A DNA stretch of 60,922 bases from CAZTAO01 sp964611645 (GCA_964611645.1 CAZTAO010000024.1:1-60922), one strand, 5' to 3'. Positions 1 to 8,254 are shown, numbered from the stretch's first letter. The notes: generated from the sequence alone by a model not told the origin. Numbers and translations: made by a program.

Positions 1-554
1 AGAATCTGGCCAATATCGGACTCAAGCACATCAACAAGCTCTTTGAGATAGAGCGAGATTTGCGTGACGGCTCTCGGGAGGAACGCAAGGCGGCTCGACT
101 TGAGCGTAGCAAACCGGTGGTGGATGGGTTCAAGACCTGGTTGGACGAGACTAGATCGCAAGCGCTGCCCAAGAGCAAGATCGGGCAGGCCATCGGCTAT
201 TGCCGGAACCAGTGGACAAAGCTCATCCAATTCCTGGAAGATGGGCGGCTGGAGATCGACAATAACCGCGCCGAGCGCTCCGTCAAGCCGTTCGTGATTG
301 GCCGAAAGAACTGGCTTTTCGCCAATACCCCACGCGGTGCCAAGACCAGCGCCATCATCTACAGCATAGTCGAGACCGCGAAAGAGAACGGCCTGAACCC
401 CTCAGCCTATATACAATACCTCTTCGAGCGGCTGCCCGAAATCGACCCAACAGACGCAGCCGCCATCGACTCACTACTGCCCTGGAACGAAACCGTCCAA
501 TCGGCCCTCCAAGTCCAGAAATCGCTTCCACTCAAAGACGCCACCTCAGCCTGA
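1..554 (+). CDS. IS66 family transposase, C-terminal part (5' end outside window)
   Basis: The open frame runs in from the left edge and ends at 554, so only the C-terminal part of the protein is present. It contains the IS66 signature block IDNNRAERSVKPFVIGRKNW, followed by a tail of the IS66 C-terminal type that includes LPWN. The frame is already open at position 3 and reads LKHINKLFEIERDLRDG before the first possible start at 60, so 60 is not the true start. The product would be the DDE transposase (TnpC) that mobilises an IS66-type element. The terminal inverted repeat lies 27 bp after the stop, so the element's 3' end is intact. Whether the 5' part is complete cannot be seen. Confidence 0.9.
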   Translation, partial: NLANIGLKHINKLFEIERDLRDGSREERKAARLERSKPVVDGFKTWLDETRSQALPKSKIGQAIGYCRNQWTKLIQFLEDGRLEIDNNRAERSVKPFVIGRKNWLFANTPRGAKTSAIIYSIVETAKENGLNPSAYIQYLFERLPEIDPTDAAAIDSLLPWNETVQSALQVQKSLPLKDATSA

Positions 555-580
555 CGCCATCCCCCTACCGACGTGTCCCT

Positions 581-594
581 GGTTTGACGCTTAC
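581..594 (+). repeat. Terminal inverted repeat of the IS66-type element
   Basis: GGTTTGACGCTTAC reads GTAAGCGTCAAACC on the other strand, which matches the GTAAGCG... ends typical of IS66-family elements. It sits 27 bp downstream of the transposase stop. The outer boundary is therefore placed at 594, and the target duplication would start at 595 (GGATATTC). The partner end lies outside the window. Confidence 0.75.
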
Positions 595-704
595 GGATAT
601 TCCTGCTGCGGGTGGGGAAGCCGTCACGATCAGCCCCGTCCTGCGCCAGCATTCTCAGACTCCGTGGATCGTTTGGTGTAATTGGGGCCATGGCGTCCAC
701 ACAC

Positions 705-737
705 AAAAAAGCCGCAGCGCCAGTTGGCGCTGCGGCT
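705..737 (-). terminator. Rho-independent terminator of the VCBS/Ig protein gene
   Basis: A perfect 13-base inverted repeat (710-722 against 725-737, AGCCGCAGCGCCA) is followed on the minus strand by a run of six T. It lies just past the stop codon of the minus-strand gene ending at 766. Confidence 0.9.
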
Positions 738-765
738 GAGAGTCATTTGCCTTTCGGCTCTGGTG

Positions 766-3700
766 TTACGGGGTTGTTATGGTTCCCATCGTGTTGTATC
801 CTACCGGCGAATTGTTCCCCTCAACGATATACATATACTCTTTGAGGGTCTTGGCCGCCATCGAAGGCTTCAACTCGATGTTCCACTTTATGGTCAGGTC
901 GGATCCCACAGCTGTAACCGTGGTCGCCGCAAGGTAGACGCTGCACTGGCTATTCTCGAGTACCACAGAATCACCAGCAAGGTTACCACCGATCCACGCT
1001 GAGTTGGCGTCATTGCGCAGGTATATCTTGCCTGTGTTTCCGTCATACCGGAGATGGACGCCGTTCACGAAGCTATAGGCAGTGTTGATCAGGAAGTTTG
1101 TCTGCCTGATGGTCGAAGCGCCATTAGCGTCGCGGTAGATGCAGGTGTAGTCCGTCGGAACACCCGTCGAAACGGATCCTGTCCTGGGAGTGACACTCAC
1201 GTTCACGGCCTTGATGTTGGTGTAGTAAGTGCCCTTCACGTCCAGTCGGCTCGCATTCGTCACGTCATAAGCAGTCATCTGACCCACGAGATTCTTGGCT
1301 GTGAATGCGGGATTCAGCGTGATGCTCCATCCGATGGTTATGTCGGTTCCGCTCATAGAGACTGTCGTAGCCCCTAAGTCGAGGGAACCCTGAGAGTTCG
1401 ACACCACCATAGGAGTACCAGGAGCGTAACCACCAAGCCATGTCGTACCCAGGTCATCCCTGAGATAGAGCTTGTTGGTCATCTTGTTGTAGTAGAGGCT
1501 CATGGTGTTCTGCTGGCCGCCGTTCTCAGTGAGCAGCAGGAACATCGTTGACAGGTTGTCCCAACCGTTAGCGTCACGATAGACACTGGTCATCGTGATA
1601 GGTGAACCGCTCGTTAGGGTGCCTGCGTTGGGAGTGAGGCTGAAGTTGACCGGGGTGACGTTGGCATAGTAGATTCCCCGAGTCGTGGCAGCCCCTTTGT
1701 TGACCTTGTCGTATACCTGCATCTGACCAAACAGGTTTTTGCCGGCCATTGAGGCCTTCAACTCCAGCGCCCACGAAATCACCATCTGGTTGCCTAGTGT
1801 GGTGACCGTCGTGTGCTCAACGTAGAGCTTACCCTGGGAGTTCTCAAGCACAACACCCGGAGTCCCCGGAGCGTAACCGGTGCTCCATGTCGTCCCTGCG
1901 TCGTTCCTCAGATATATCTTGTTTTGAGGAGCGTTGTAGTAGACGCTGATGCCGTTGGCCTGCAGACCTGTGTCCGTTATCAGCAGGAATGCGGTCGCGA
2001 TGTCCGCAGCGCCGTTCCCGTCCGAATACGTGGCCACAAACGGCATTTCAAGCCCTGTAGGCAGAGTGCCTGAGCTCGGGACCAGGCTGTCGTTGGTCGG
2101 AACGAAGTTCGTATAGTATATCCCGAAAGTATCCCAACCGTCGGCGTTGCCGTCGTTGTCAGAGGATGCCACCAGGCCAAGCAGTAACTTGGCGGTGGTG
2201 TTTACCGTTATGGACCAAGCCACGGTCAGGTCATTACCGACGCCGTTGGCAGTAGTCGCTGCGCAGTGAACTGTGCACTGGCTGTTGCTGATGTCGAATG
2301 CAGAACCGGGCGCCCTGCCGCCAAGCCATGCTGTGTGAGCGTCGTTGCGCAGCCAAATGGTATTGCTGGCCGGCATATACTTGACGTAGATGGCGTTGGT
2401 TGTTGAGGTTGAGTCGTTGATCAGGAGGCGTGACTCTCTGATGTTCGTGTAGCCGTTCGGATCGGACACAACGGTTGTGAACGTCATCGGGGCATCAAAG
2501 GTCAGCGGGCCGACTGTCGGATCCAGGCTTACGTCGACCGGCGGAGCATAGACAGCGAACGTCGCGCTCGGTCCGGCAGCCAATGCAGTGTTTCCCGCCA
2601 CATCAGTAGCGGTTCCACCGGCAATCGAGATTCCGAGGGTGCCAGCGCCGACAGGATTGCTGATAGTAACGGTTCGGGTGCTGCCCGAGCCGGTTACTGC
2701 AACGGTGCCGTTGGCAGTACCGGTTCTGTTGAGTGTCACGTCCGCAGCAGTCAAGGTTACGCCGGCCAAGCCGTTGGTGTCGCTGAAAGTCACCGCGTAG
2801 GATACAGGAGCAACGCCCGTCGTTACCGCCGACGGTGCGCCTATTGCCACAGTCGGACGGAATGTGTCGAGGATGATGGAGCGCGTTACGCCAAGATAGT
2901 TGCCAGCGCCGTCCATGAAATGGACAGACACTTGCGCGGTTCCATCTACGTTTGGCAGCACCCAAGCCTTGGAGGTCGAGTACGGCTCCCAAGAGCTCCA
3001 AGTCGCGGCGGAGTTCCTGAAGCGCATCGATACCACACCAGACAGAGCATCCGTAGCAGAGAGAGTCAGTGTGACATTAACTGACTTTGTGTACGTAGCC
3101 CCACCGTTGATCATCATGCTGCGGCCCGTCGGAACAGTCTTGTCGAGGATGATCGTGTCAGCGAACGAGGCAGAAACGTTGGCCAGACTGTCCTTGAACT
3201 GAACGTACACGGTCTGTGTCCCCTCGACGTTCGCCATTGTCCACACCCTCGAAGTGGCATAGGTTGCCCAAGCGCTCCAAGTGGCATCATCATTGCTGAA
3301 GCGCATTTCCGTGACGGTCGAGTAGGTGTCAGTCGCGCTAAGCGTCAGTGTAACACCCACACTGTTCGTATACGGATCACCGTTCTTGATGACGACAGTG
3401 CCGGTGGGTCCGCTCTGGTCAAGTGTAATCGTATCAAAGAAGCTGTCGGAGATATTTCCAACATTGTCCTCTAGCTTGCAGTATACGGTCTTTGTGCCTT
3501 CGCCGATAGACATCGACCAGTTCTTTGTCCCGGCATAGTAGGTATACCAGGTGTATGTGGCGTCGTCATTGCTGAAGCCGATTTTCTTCAGGCCACTAGC
3601 ATTGTCCGATGCCGTCCAACTCAGCGAAACCGTTCTGCTGCTGCAAGCGGCGTCGCCGGTGTTGATCGTCAGAGTTCCGGTCGGAGCTATCTTGTCGAGA

Positions 3701-6027
3701 TAGATGTCGTCGGAGAATCCGTCGGACACGTTGCCCATATTGTCGTTGAACCTGACGTAGACAGTCTTGGTTCCGTCGGTATCAGGGTCGAGATCCCACG
3801 CCTTGGTCGTGCCATAGGCTTCCCAAGCAGACCAAGTGGAGTTGTCATTGCTGAAACTCATCTGGTTGATGCCACTGGAAGCGTCGGTGCCGTCTATGGT
3901 CAGCGTGACACCCTTGGTCGCCGTGTAGCCATCGCCGGCGTTGATGACAACCGTGCCAGTAGGGGCAGTCTTGTCAAGGTAGATGGTGTCGCTGTAGGTA
4001 GCGATGTTGCCTACCAGGTCCTTATACTGGACGTATACAGTCTGGGTTCCGTCGGCATCGGTCATATCCCAGCTCTTGCTCGTCCCATAAGCTTCCCAAT
4101 CGGACCATGTAGAGCTGTCGTTGCTGAAGCGCATCTGAGTAAGTCCACTGGCCTGACCGCCGCCGCCAAGCGGGTCGGTGGAGTCCAGCGTCAGAGCAAC
4201 GCTCTTCGTTCCGACGTAGGTGTCGCCGCTGTTGATAACAACGGTTCCGGTGGGAGCAACCTTATCAAGGTAGATAGTGTCGCTGACTCCCGGAGCAACA
4301 TTGTGATGAAGATCGCGGAACTCAGCGTATACTGTCTGGGTGCCGTCGGTATCGGTTATATCCCAGCTCTTGCTGGTTGCGTATGCTTCCCACGCAGACC
4401 AATTGGTGTTGTCGTTGCTGAACCGCATCTCCATGGTGGTCAACAGGTCCTCTGAATGAAGAGTAAGTGTGACCGTCTTGGAGCCGGCAAAAGCAGCGTC
4501 GCCGTCAATGATGATGCTGCAGTTGAACGGCGGTACCGTGTCGATGGTGAATGCTTCATAGGAAGTAGGAGCAGCTCCTGCCCACGCAGTGTCAATGCTC
4601 TGGACTGCCCAATAGTAGGTGCCATCGGTCAGACTGCCCAAATGCAGGTTTAGTCTTGCCTGAGCATTGCCCAAGCCCGGAATGAGTCTGAAGCCCGACG
4701 CGAGAGCGTGAGGGGCGATCTTGAGAGCGCCCGTTGGCGTGGCAACAACCACGTTATAGTTGAGTCCGCCAGCAGGAGTCTCAGCGTCGCCGCCGGCAGC
4801 CCAACTGAGGTCAACGGCTCCGCCGTCATAGGCAGATACCAGACCGGTCGGGGAAGTCGGTAGAGTGTTCGCGGGTCCGCCGGTGTTCCGGTAGATCCTG
4901 GCGAAGGCGTTTGTGCCGGCCATACCGGCTATTGCCAGGTCAAGCCGACCGTCATTGTCTATGTCACCCCAGGCAACAGTGCTGGACTGGGCAGCGGGAA
5001 GACCCGCGCTTGCGTCCACGAAAGTGCCTGCATCATTGCGGTAGATAAGCGTGTAGCCGACGAGTGAGGCATCCAAGCCCGTAGTGGCAAGGTCCAGGTC
5101 GCCGTCGTTGTCATAGTCACCCCAAGCCAGGCAGCCCCAAGCGAGTTTCCTGGAGAGGTCGCCGAGGCTTGTGAACGTCCCGCCACCGTCGTTGCGGTAT
5201 ATTCTTGCATAGTATGTCCCGCCATTGTTGTAGCCGGACAACGCAACGTCCAGCCTGCCATCGCTGTTGTAGTCGCCCCAGGCGATCGATGCAGACTGAA
5301 TGAAAGCGAAAGCTATGCCGCTGTTCACGAACGTTCCGGCATCGTTTCTATAGAGTCGAGTGAAAGATGCACTGCCGGTGGAACCGGTTACGAGCAGGTC
5401 CACGTCGCCGTCGTTGTCATAGTCTGCCCACGCAAGGTTGGCATACTCTAGACCCTGGAGTCCAGCAGCTATGTCAGTAAACACCCCGGCATCGTTTCGG
5501 TATACCCGAGTGATCTGAGTGGCGGTGCTGGTGCGGCCAGCGATGGCCAAGTCAAGGTCTCCGTCTCTGTCGTAGTCGCCCCAAGCAACTGCGGAGAACT
5601 GGATTCCGGTGATGCCCGCGGCTATGTTGGTAAATGCCCCGGCATCATTGCGGTAGATATTACATATACCGGTTGTGCCATTGTAGCCGGAGAGAACGAG
5701 GTCGAGGTCTCCGTCTCTGTCATAGTCGCCCCAGGCAGCAGCGTTCGGCCCGGCGTTGACATTAGCGAAGCCCGCAGCCACGCTCGTGAATGAAGCGCCT
5801 GCATTGCTTCTGTAGAGTCTTGTGGTGGGCACGCCGCTCACGTTCTGCCCCATCACTAGAAGGTCCAGATAACCGTCGCCGTTATAGTCACCCCAAACTG
5901 CTGTGGTGACTTTGGCGCCGGTCAGTCCAGCCCCCATGTCGCTGAAAGTCTGAGCGTTGACTGCCGATACGAGGCAGGATGCTAACGCTATTATGACTAC
6001 AGCGAACAAGTACTTGTGTCTACTCAT
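766..6027 (-). CDS. Giant secreted VCBS/FG-GAP propeller protein with Ig-like and C-terminal repeat domains
   Basis: This is a 1753-residue secreted protein. A signal peptide (about 1-26, ending VNAQ) is followed by seven FG-GAP/VCBS units (about 27-390). Each unit carries a calcium-loop motif such as DYNGDGYLDL, DYDRDGDLDL or DIDNDGRLDL, which suggests one seven-bladed beta-propeller. An Fn3-like domain (about 395-495) comes next. Six Ig-like repeats of about 95 residues follow (APTGTVVIN...MRFSND..W..W), then one bacterial Ig-like domain starting near FRPTVAIG. Four copies of a roughly 140-residue domain (YLRNDA..W.GG.APG....NSQ) finish the protein. No transmembrane anchor or known C-terminal sorting tag is evident. 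The start ATG has a GGAGGG ribosome site. A role in cell-surface adhesion or glycan binding is inferred. No enzyme motif was seen. Confidence 0.85.
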   Translation of the reverse strand: MSRHKYLFAVVIIALASCLVSAVNAQTFSDMGAGLTGAKVTTAVWGDYNGDGYLDLLVMGQNVSGVPTTRLYRSNAGASFTSVAAGFANVNAGPNAAAWGDYDRDGDLDLVLSGYNGTTGICNIYRNDAGAFTNIAAGITGIQFSAVAWGDYDRDGDLDLAIAGRTSTATQITRVYRNDAGVFTDIAAGLQGLEYANLAWADYDNDGDVDLLVTGSTGSASFTRLYRNDAGTFVNSGIAFAFIQSASIAWGDYNSDGRLDVALSGYNNGGTYYARIYRNDGGGTFTSLGDLSRKLAWGCLAWGDYDNDGDLDLATTGLDASLVGYTLIYRNDAGTFVDASAGLPAAQSSTVAWGDIDNDGRLDLAIAGMAGTNAFARIYRNTGGPANTLPTSPTGLVSAYDGGAVDLSWAAGGDAETPAGGLNYNVVVATPTGALKIAPHALASGFRLIPGLGNAQARLNLHLGSLTDGTYYWAVQSIDTAWAGAAPTSYEAFTIDTVPPFNCSIIIDGDAAFAGSKTVTLTLHSEDLLTTMEMRFSNDNTNWSAWEAYATSKSWDITDTDGTQTVYAEFRDLHHNVAPGVSDTIYLDKVAPTGTVVINSGDTYVGTKSVALTLDSTDPLGGGGQASGLTQMRFSNDSSTWSDWEAYGTSKSWDMTDADGTQTVYVQYKDLVGNIATYSDTIYLDKTAPTGTVVINAGDGYTATKGVTLTIDGTDASSGINQMSFSNDNSTWSAWEAYGTTKAWDLDPDTDGTKTVYVRFNDNMGNVSDGFSDDIYLDKIAPTGTLTINTGDAACSSRTVSLSWTASDNASGLKKIGFSNDDATYTWYTYYAGTKNWSMSIGEGTKTVYCKLEDNVGNISDSFFDTITLDQSGPTGTVVIKNGDPYTNSVGVTLTLSATDTYSTVTEMRFSNDDATWSAWATYATSRVWTMANVEGTQTVYVQFKDSLANVSASFADTIILDKTVPTGRSMMINGGATYTKSVNVTLTLSATDALSGVVSMRFRNSAATWSSWEPYSTSKAWVLPNVDGTAQVSVHFMDGAGNYLGVTRSIILDTFRPTVAIGAPSAVTTGVAPVSYAVTFSDTNGLAGVTLTAADVTLNRTGTANGTVAVTGSGSTRTVTISNPVGAGTLGISIAGGTATDVAGNTALAAGPSATFAVYAPPVDVSLDPTVGPLTFDAPMTFTTVVSDPNGYTNIRESRLLINDSTSTTNAIYVKYMPASNTIWLRNDAHTAWLGGRAPGSAFDISNSQCTVHCAATTANGVGNDLTVAWSITVNTTAKLLLGLVASSDNDGNADGWDTFGIYYTNFVPTNDSLVPSSGTLPTGLEMPFVATYSDGNGAADIATAFLLITDTGLQANGISVYYNAPQNKIYLRNDAGTTWSTGYAPGTPGVVLENSQGKLYVEHTTVTTLGNQMVISWALELKASMAGKNLFGQMQVYDKVNKGAATTRGIYYANVTPVNFSLTPNAGTLTSGSPITMTSVYRDANGWDNLSTMFLLLTENGGQQNTMSLYYNKMTNKLYLRDDLGTTWLGGYAPGTPMVVSNSQGSLDLGATTVSMSGTDITIGWSITLNPAFTAKNLVGQMTAYDVTNASRLDVKGTYYTNIKAVNVSVTPRTGSVSTGVPTDYTCIYRDANGASTIRQTNFLINTAYSFVNGVHLRYDGNTGKIYLRNDANSAWIGGNLAGDSVVLENSQCSVYLAATTVTAVGSDLTIKWNIELKPSMAAKTLKEYMYIVEGNNSPVGYNTMGTITTP

Positions 6028-6262
6028 TCTTCCATCCCTCCGTTTGATTCTACTGGTTCTGCCTCCGCGCGTAAGTGGACCTTAGTCCAAAACGGTCGGG
6101 GCGTGGTGCGCTTTGTCGAGTTTTCCGGGTACGAACCTGACATAGTTAGTGCGGTAAGACACCTAACAACATAGAACATCCGCAAGCGGCAACTTGCGGC
6201 AACCACCACATAGGCCCACCTCCATCCGAAAGCCTATCATCACGGTTGTGCGAGGCGTGAGT
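6028..6262 (-). other. Long structured leader / intergenic stretch before the VCBS gene
   Basis: No gene is seen here. On the minus strand it would be the 5' leader of the VCBS/Ig gene. It holds two clear hairpins: 6180-6199 (7-bp stem CCGCAAG/CTTGCGG) and 6210-6237 (6-bp stem ATAGGC/GCCTAT). It does not match a riboswitch class that I recognise. Confidence 0.35.
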
Positions 6263-6268
6263 AAGAGC

Positions 6269-6297
6269 ATTATACTACACAAAGACCGGAGAAGAAA
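6269..6297 (-). promoter_or_regulatory. Candidate promoter of the VCBS/Ig protein gene
   Basis: On the minus strand TTTCTT (6297-6292), a 17-base spacer and TATAAT (6274-6269) resemble a sigma-70 promoter. The -35 is poor and the -10 is perfect. Transcription would begin near 6262, giving a leader of about 235 nt. Confidence 0.45.
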
Positions 6298-6433
6298 GAG
6301 ACTTACAATTATTTCTTGATTTTCTGACTGTAGAAACTGTGCTTTTGTTCCGGCAGTGAGAAAAACGGGGGACTTCCAGGGGACAATCCCGTAAACAAGT
6401 CGCGAGTTCGTTGAACACGCACTGTATGTCTGC

Positions 6434-6465
6434 AAAAATCAAGGCCCCGGCCGGGCAGCCGGGGC
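6434..6465 (-). terminator. Terminator downstream of the AAC(3)-like gene
   Basis: An eight-base stem (6444-6451 against 6458-6465, GCCCCGGC) with a six-base loop is followed on the minus strand by CCTTGATTTTTG. The T tract lies at 6434-6438. It would stop the transcript of the gene ending at 6619. Confidence 0.65.
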
Positions 6466-6487
6466 TAGATCAAAGGAGGTGAAAGGA

Positions 6488-6967
6488 ATGGAAGACCATG
6501 TCTACTTTCATATATATATACGACGGCTACCTCCGGACCGTTCCGTCATATGTTACGCGGCCGTGAATTGGAATTCCGGGGTGCGTAAAGTCGGGGGATA
6601 CCGAACAGAAGCGACGAGTCAGTTAGATGAAAAACCGGCATCCGATGAGTCGACGAATTTCGCGAGTCCGCCGTCGAGTCTTCGCTCCAGGTCCCGAGTC
6701 ATTCGCTCGTCTTCCTCCGCCTGTTCAATAACCCGCTTGTCCGATTCGTCCGCGGCATTTGCGTCGATGATTGCGCGGGCTTCGGCGCATAGCTCGCAGT
6801 CTGGTTCAAGGCAAAGAAGCGCGTCAGCGCCCATTGAAACGGCGTCGCGGGCAGCGTTGACTACGCTCCTTGCGTCCATCAGCCTCAACGGCGTGTCGCC
6901 GACTGCGGTCTCCGAATACGACTCGCACTCCCTGAGCGGATCGGCCAAGCTCCCAAACCCTCGGTGA
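6488..6967 (+). CDS. Doubtful small ORF with a very strong ribosome binding site
   Basis: An almost ideal Shine-Dalgarno (AAAGGAGGTGAAAGGA, 6472-6487) lies directly before an ATG at 6488. The first forty codons (MEDHVYFHIYIRR...) lie in otherwise empty sequence. From 6619 the frame runs antisense to the acetyltransferase gene, and its Ser/Arg-rich composition there looks like a shadow. The real product, if any, could be a short peptide or a decayed gene whose original 3' part has been lost. No family was recognised. Confidence 0.25.
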   Translation: MEDHVYFHIYIRRLPPDRSVICYAAVNWNSGVRKVGGYRTEATSQLDEKPASDESTNFASPPSSLRSRSRVIRSSSSACSITRLSDSSAAFASMIARASAHSSQSGSRQRSASAPIETASRAALTTLLASISLNGVSPTAVSEYDSHSLSGSAKLPNPR

Positions 6968-7503
6968 CAACCCGGTTGTCTGATCCACCGAGTCACGGTC
7001 TTGCCCGAGGATAGGGTGAACGACATCGGTCTGGCGCGGCTTATATATGGTAGGCAAGCCATCTCTTCAGCGACGAACACCATAGGATTCTCGGAGAAGT
7101 CGCACCCAACTTGGAGCACCTTTGCCCCGGCCTGAAACAGCTTGAAGAGAGGAGTGTTTCGCCCGAACGCGCTGTTGGAGCCGTGGTTCTCGGTGACGAT
7201 CGACGCGAGTCTGCCTACGGCGGCGATAGGGTGGGTGGGGTGGTCGCTGAGGGACGCTCCGGGCACGTGCAGAAGCGCTTCTGCAAACGGGGGGATGGAG
7301 ATAGCACCTTGGCTCGGATGAAAACCGAAACCCGGCACCACGATAGTTCCCATTGGCCCCAGAATGCGGATGATCTCAGAGACGATCTCGTCGGGGTCTC
7401 CCAGAGACTCAGAGACGTCCTCGCCTTTAATGGCGAGAACAGTGTCTCCGGATTCAAGGCCCAAGTTGATCAACGCATCGGATAGTAGGGGATTAGCGGC
7501 CAA
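6619..7503 (-). CDS. AAC(3)/YokD-like N-acetyltransferase family protein
   Basis: The 294-residue protein has the fold markers of the aminoglycoside 3-N-acetyltransferase family: LGLESGDTVL near the N-terminus, GTIVVPGFGF near residue 55, and HPTHPIAAVGR, the family's conserved histidine region, near residue 90. The family transfers acetyl groups from acetyl-CoA to amines. Chromosomal members such as YokD are usually not resistance genes, and the true substrate cannot be read from sequence. The C-terminal tail (about 220-294), with CLEPDCELC and an acidic helix, is longer than usual. The gene stands alone, with a terminator at 6434-6465. Confidence 0.7.
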   Translation of the reverse strand: MAANPLLSDALINLGLESGDTVLAIKGEDVSESLGDPDEIVSEIIRILGPMGTIVVPGFGFHPSQGAISIPPFAEALLHVPGASLSDHPTHPIAAVGRLASIVTENHGSNSAFGRNTPLFKLFQAGAKVLQVGCDFSENPMVFVAEEMACLPYISRARPMSFTLSSGKTVTRWIRQPGCHRGFGSLADPLRECESYSETAVGDTPLRLMDARSVVNAARDAVSMGADALLCLEPDCELCAEARAIIDANAADESDKRVIEQAEEDERMTRDLERRLDGGLAKFVDSSDAGFSSN

Positions 7504-7554
7504 TTGGGGTCACCTGCCGGCACCACGTGTAATGTAGGGAACGAGTCGTACTGA

Positions 7555-7589
7555 CACACAAACACGAGAGGCAGATTACCCGCCTCCCG
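7555..7589 (-). terminator. Probable terminator after rpsT
   Basis: On the minus strand CGGGAGGC pairs with GCCTCTCG (7589-7582 and 7572-7565, one G-U pair). A T/G-rich TGTTTGTGTG follows. It lies about 40 bp past the rpsT stop. Confidence 0.5.
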
Positions 7590-7630
7590 CGTACTTGTGC
7601 TGTTATTTGCTGAGCAAGGCTCAACCCAGG

Positions 7631-7894
7631 TCAGGCCTGCTTAGCGTTCATCCGTCGCATCAGCCTGGACTTTCGCCTGGCCGCTGCGTTCTTGTGGATA
7701 ATGCCGTGCTTGGCTGCCTTGTCTATGGTGCTGACTGTCTGGCCCAACAGAGCGACGGCTTCCGTCTCTCCAGCGTCAATGGCAGCCTTCGTCTTCTTGA
7801 CGAATGTCTTTATAGCTGACTTAACGCTCAGGTTTCGCGCTCGCAGCTCGCGGGACTTCTTTACGTCTTTCTTGACTGACTTGATATTTGGCAA
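7631..7894 (-). CDS. rpsT: 30S ribosomal protein S20
   Basis: The 87-residue basic protein begins MPNIKSVKKDVKKS and ends with RRKSRLMRRMNAKQA, the standard start and finish of bacterial S20. S20 binds 16S rRNA early in assembly of the small subunit. Length and lysine/arginine pattern are normal. It is a single-gene unit with its own promoter (8008-8036), a structured leader and a terminator. In E. coli S20 represses its own translation. The hairpin in this leader may serve a similar role, but that is inference. Confidence 0.97.
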   Translation of the reverse strand: MPNIKSVKKDVKKSRELRARNLSVKSAIKTFVKKTKAAIDAGETEAVALLGQTVSTIDKAAKHGIIHKNAAARRKSRLMRRMNAKQA

Positions 7895-7932
7895 CTGGGT
7901 TACAACCTCCGTTGGATCGCCTTATCCCTCTG

Positions 7933-7973
7933 CAAGTGCTTCAAACCGGCGCTGTTCGCCGTTCTTGCACTTG
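7933..7973 (-). promoter_or_regulatory. Hairpin in the rpsT leader
   Basis: CAAGTGC (7933-7939) pairs with GCACTTG (7967-7973). Inside it CGGCG (7947-7951) pairs with CGCCG (7957-7961). The structure lies about 40 nt before the S20 start in the untranslated leader and may be an autoregulatory site. Confidence 0.45.
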
Positions 7974-8007
7974 AGCGGGTATATCTCAATACTGAAACTG
8001 ACTCAAT

Positions 8008-8036
8008 AGTATAGCATCTTATGCCCCACCGTGCAA
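8008..8036 (-). promoter_or_regulatory. Promoter of rpsT
   Basis: The minus strand shows TTGCAC (8036-8031), a 17-base spacer and TATACT (8013-8008), a good sigma-70-type promoter about 115 bp before the S20 start. Confidence 0.7.
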
Positions 8037-8071
8037 TCCCAACTTGAACAGGTCCGCACTTCAGGCTGGAT

Positions 8072-8103
8072 TTGACGCTCTCGCGCCCACATGCTATTAT
8101 AAT
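8072..8103 (+). promoter_or_regulatory. Promoter of tRNA-Met
   Basis: TTGACG (8072-8077) is followed after 17 bases by TATTAT (8095-8100), or after 20 bases by TATAAT (8098-8103). The tRNA starts at 8113. Confidence 0.65.
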
Positions 8104-8112
8104 ACCAGCGAT

Positions 8113-8189
8113 GGCGGAGTACCTCAGCTGGTTAGAGGACCCGGCTCATACCCGGGGCGTCGTCGGTTCAAATCCGACCTCCGCTACCA
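8113..8189 (+). tRNA. tRNA-Met (anticodon CAT), CCA encoded
   Basis: A full cloverleaf can be folded. The acceptor arm is GGCGGAG/CTCCGCT (first pair G-U), the D stem CCTC/GAGG, the anticodon stem CCCGG/CCGGG with loop CTCATAC, and the T stem GTCGG/CCGAC with loop TTCAAAT. A-CCA ends it at 8189. The anticodon CAT is at 8147-8149. The paired first base excludes an initiator of the usual type. Elongator Met is likelier than a lysidine-modified Ile tRNA, but the latter cannot be excluded. Confidence 0.92.
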
Positions 8190-8254
8190 TCCCCATTCTT
8201 TCCCAGCAATGATCCAACTCACACATTCCGCAATCATCTGCATCACTGCGCGAT

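Noticed and set aside
2300..5900. Direct DNA repeats taken as CRISPR or satellite
   Set aside because: They are codon-level repeats of the Ig-like and VCBS units, with gaps that vary and are coding.
6028..6262. SRP or riboswitch RNA suggested by GTCAGG and CCCGGAA words on the minus strand
   Set aside because: The words are not in the right order or spacing, and no full fold of a known class could be made.
6619..7503. Antibiotic resistance gene call for the AAC(3)-like protein
   Set aside because: Only family membership is supported. Chromosomal YokD-like members usually do not modify drugs, and no mobile context surrounds it.
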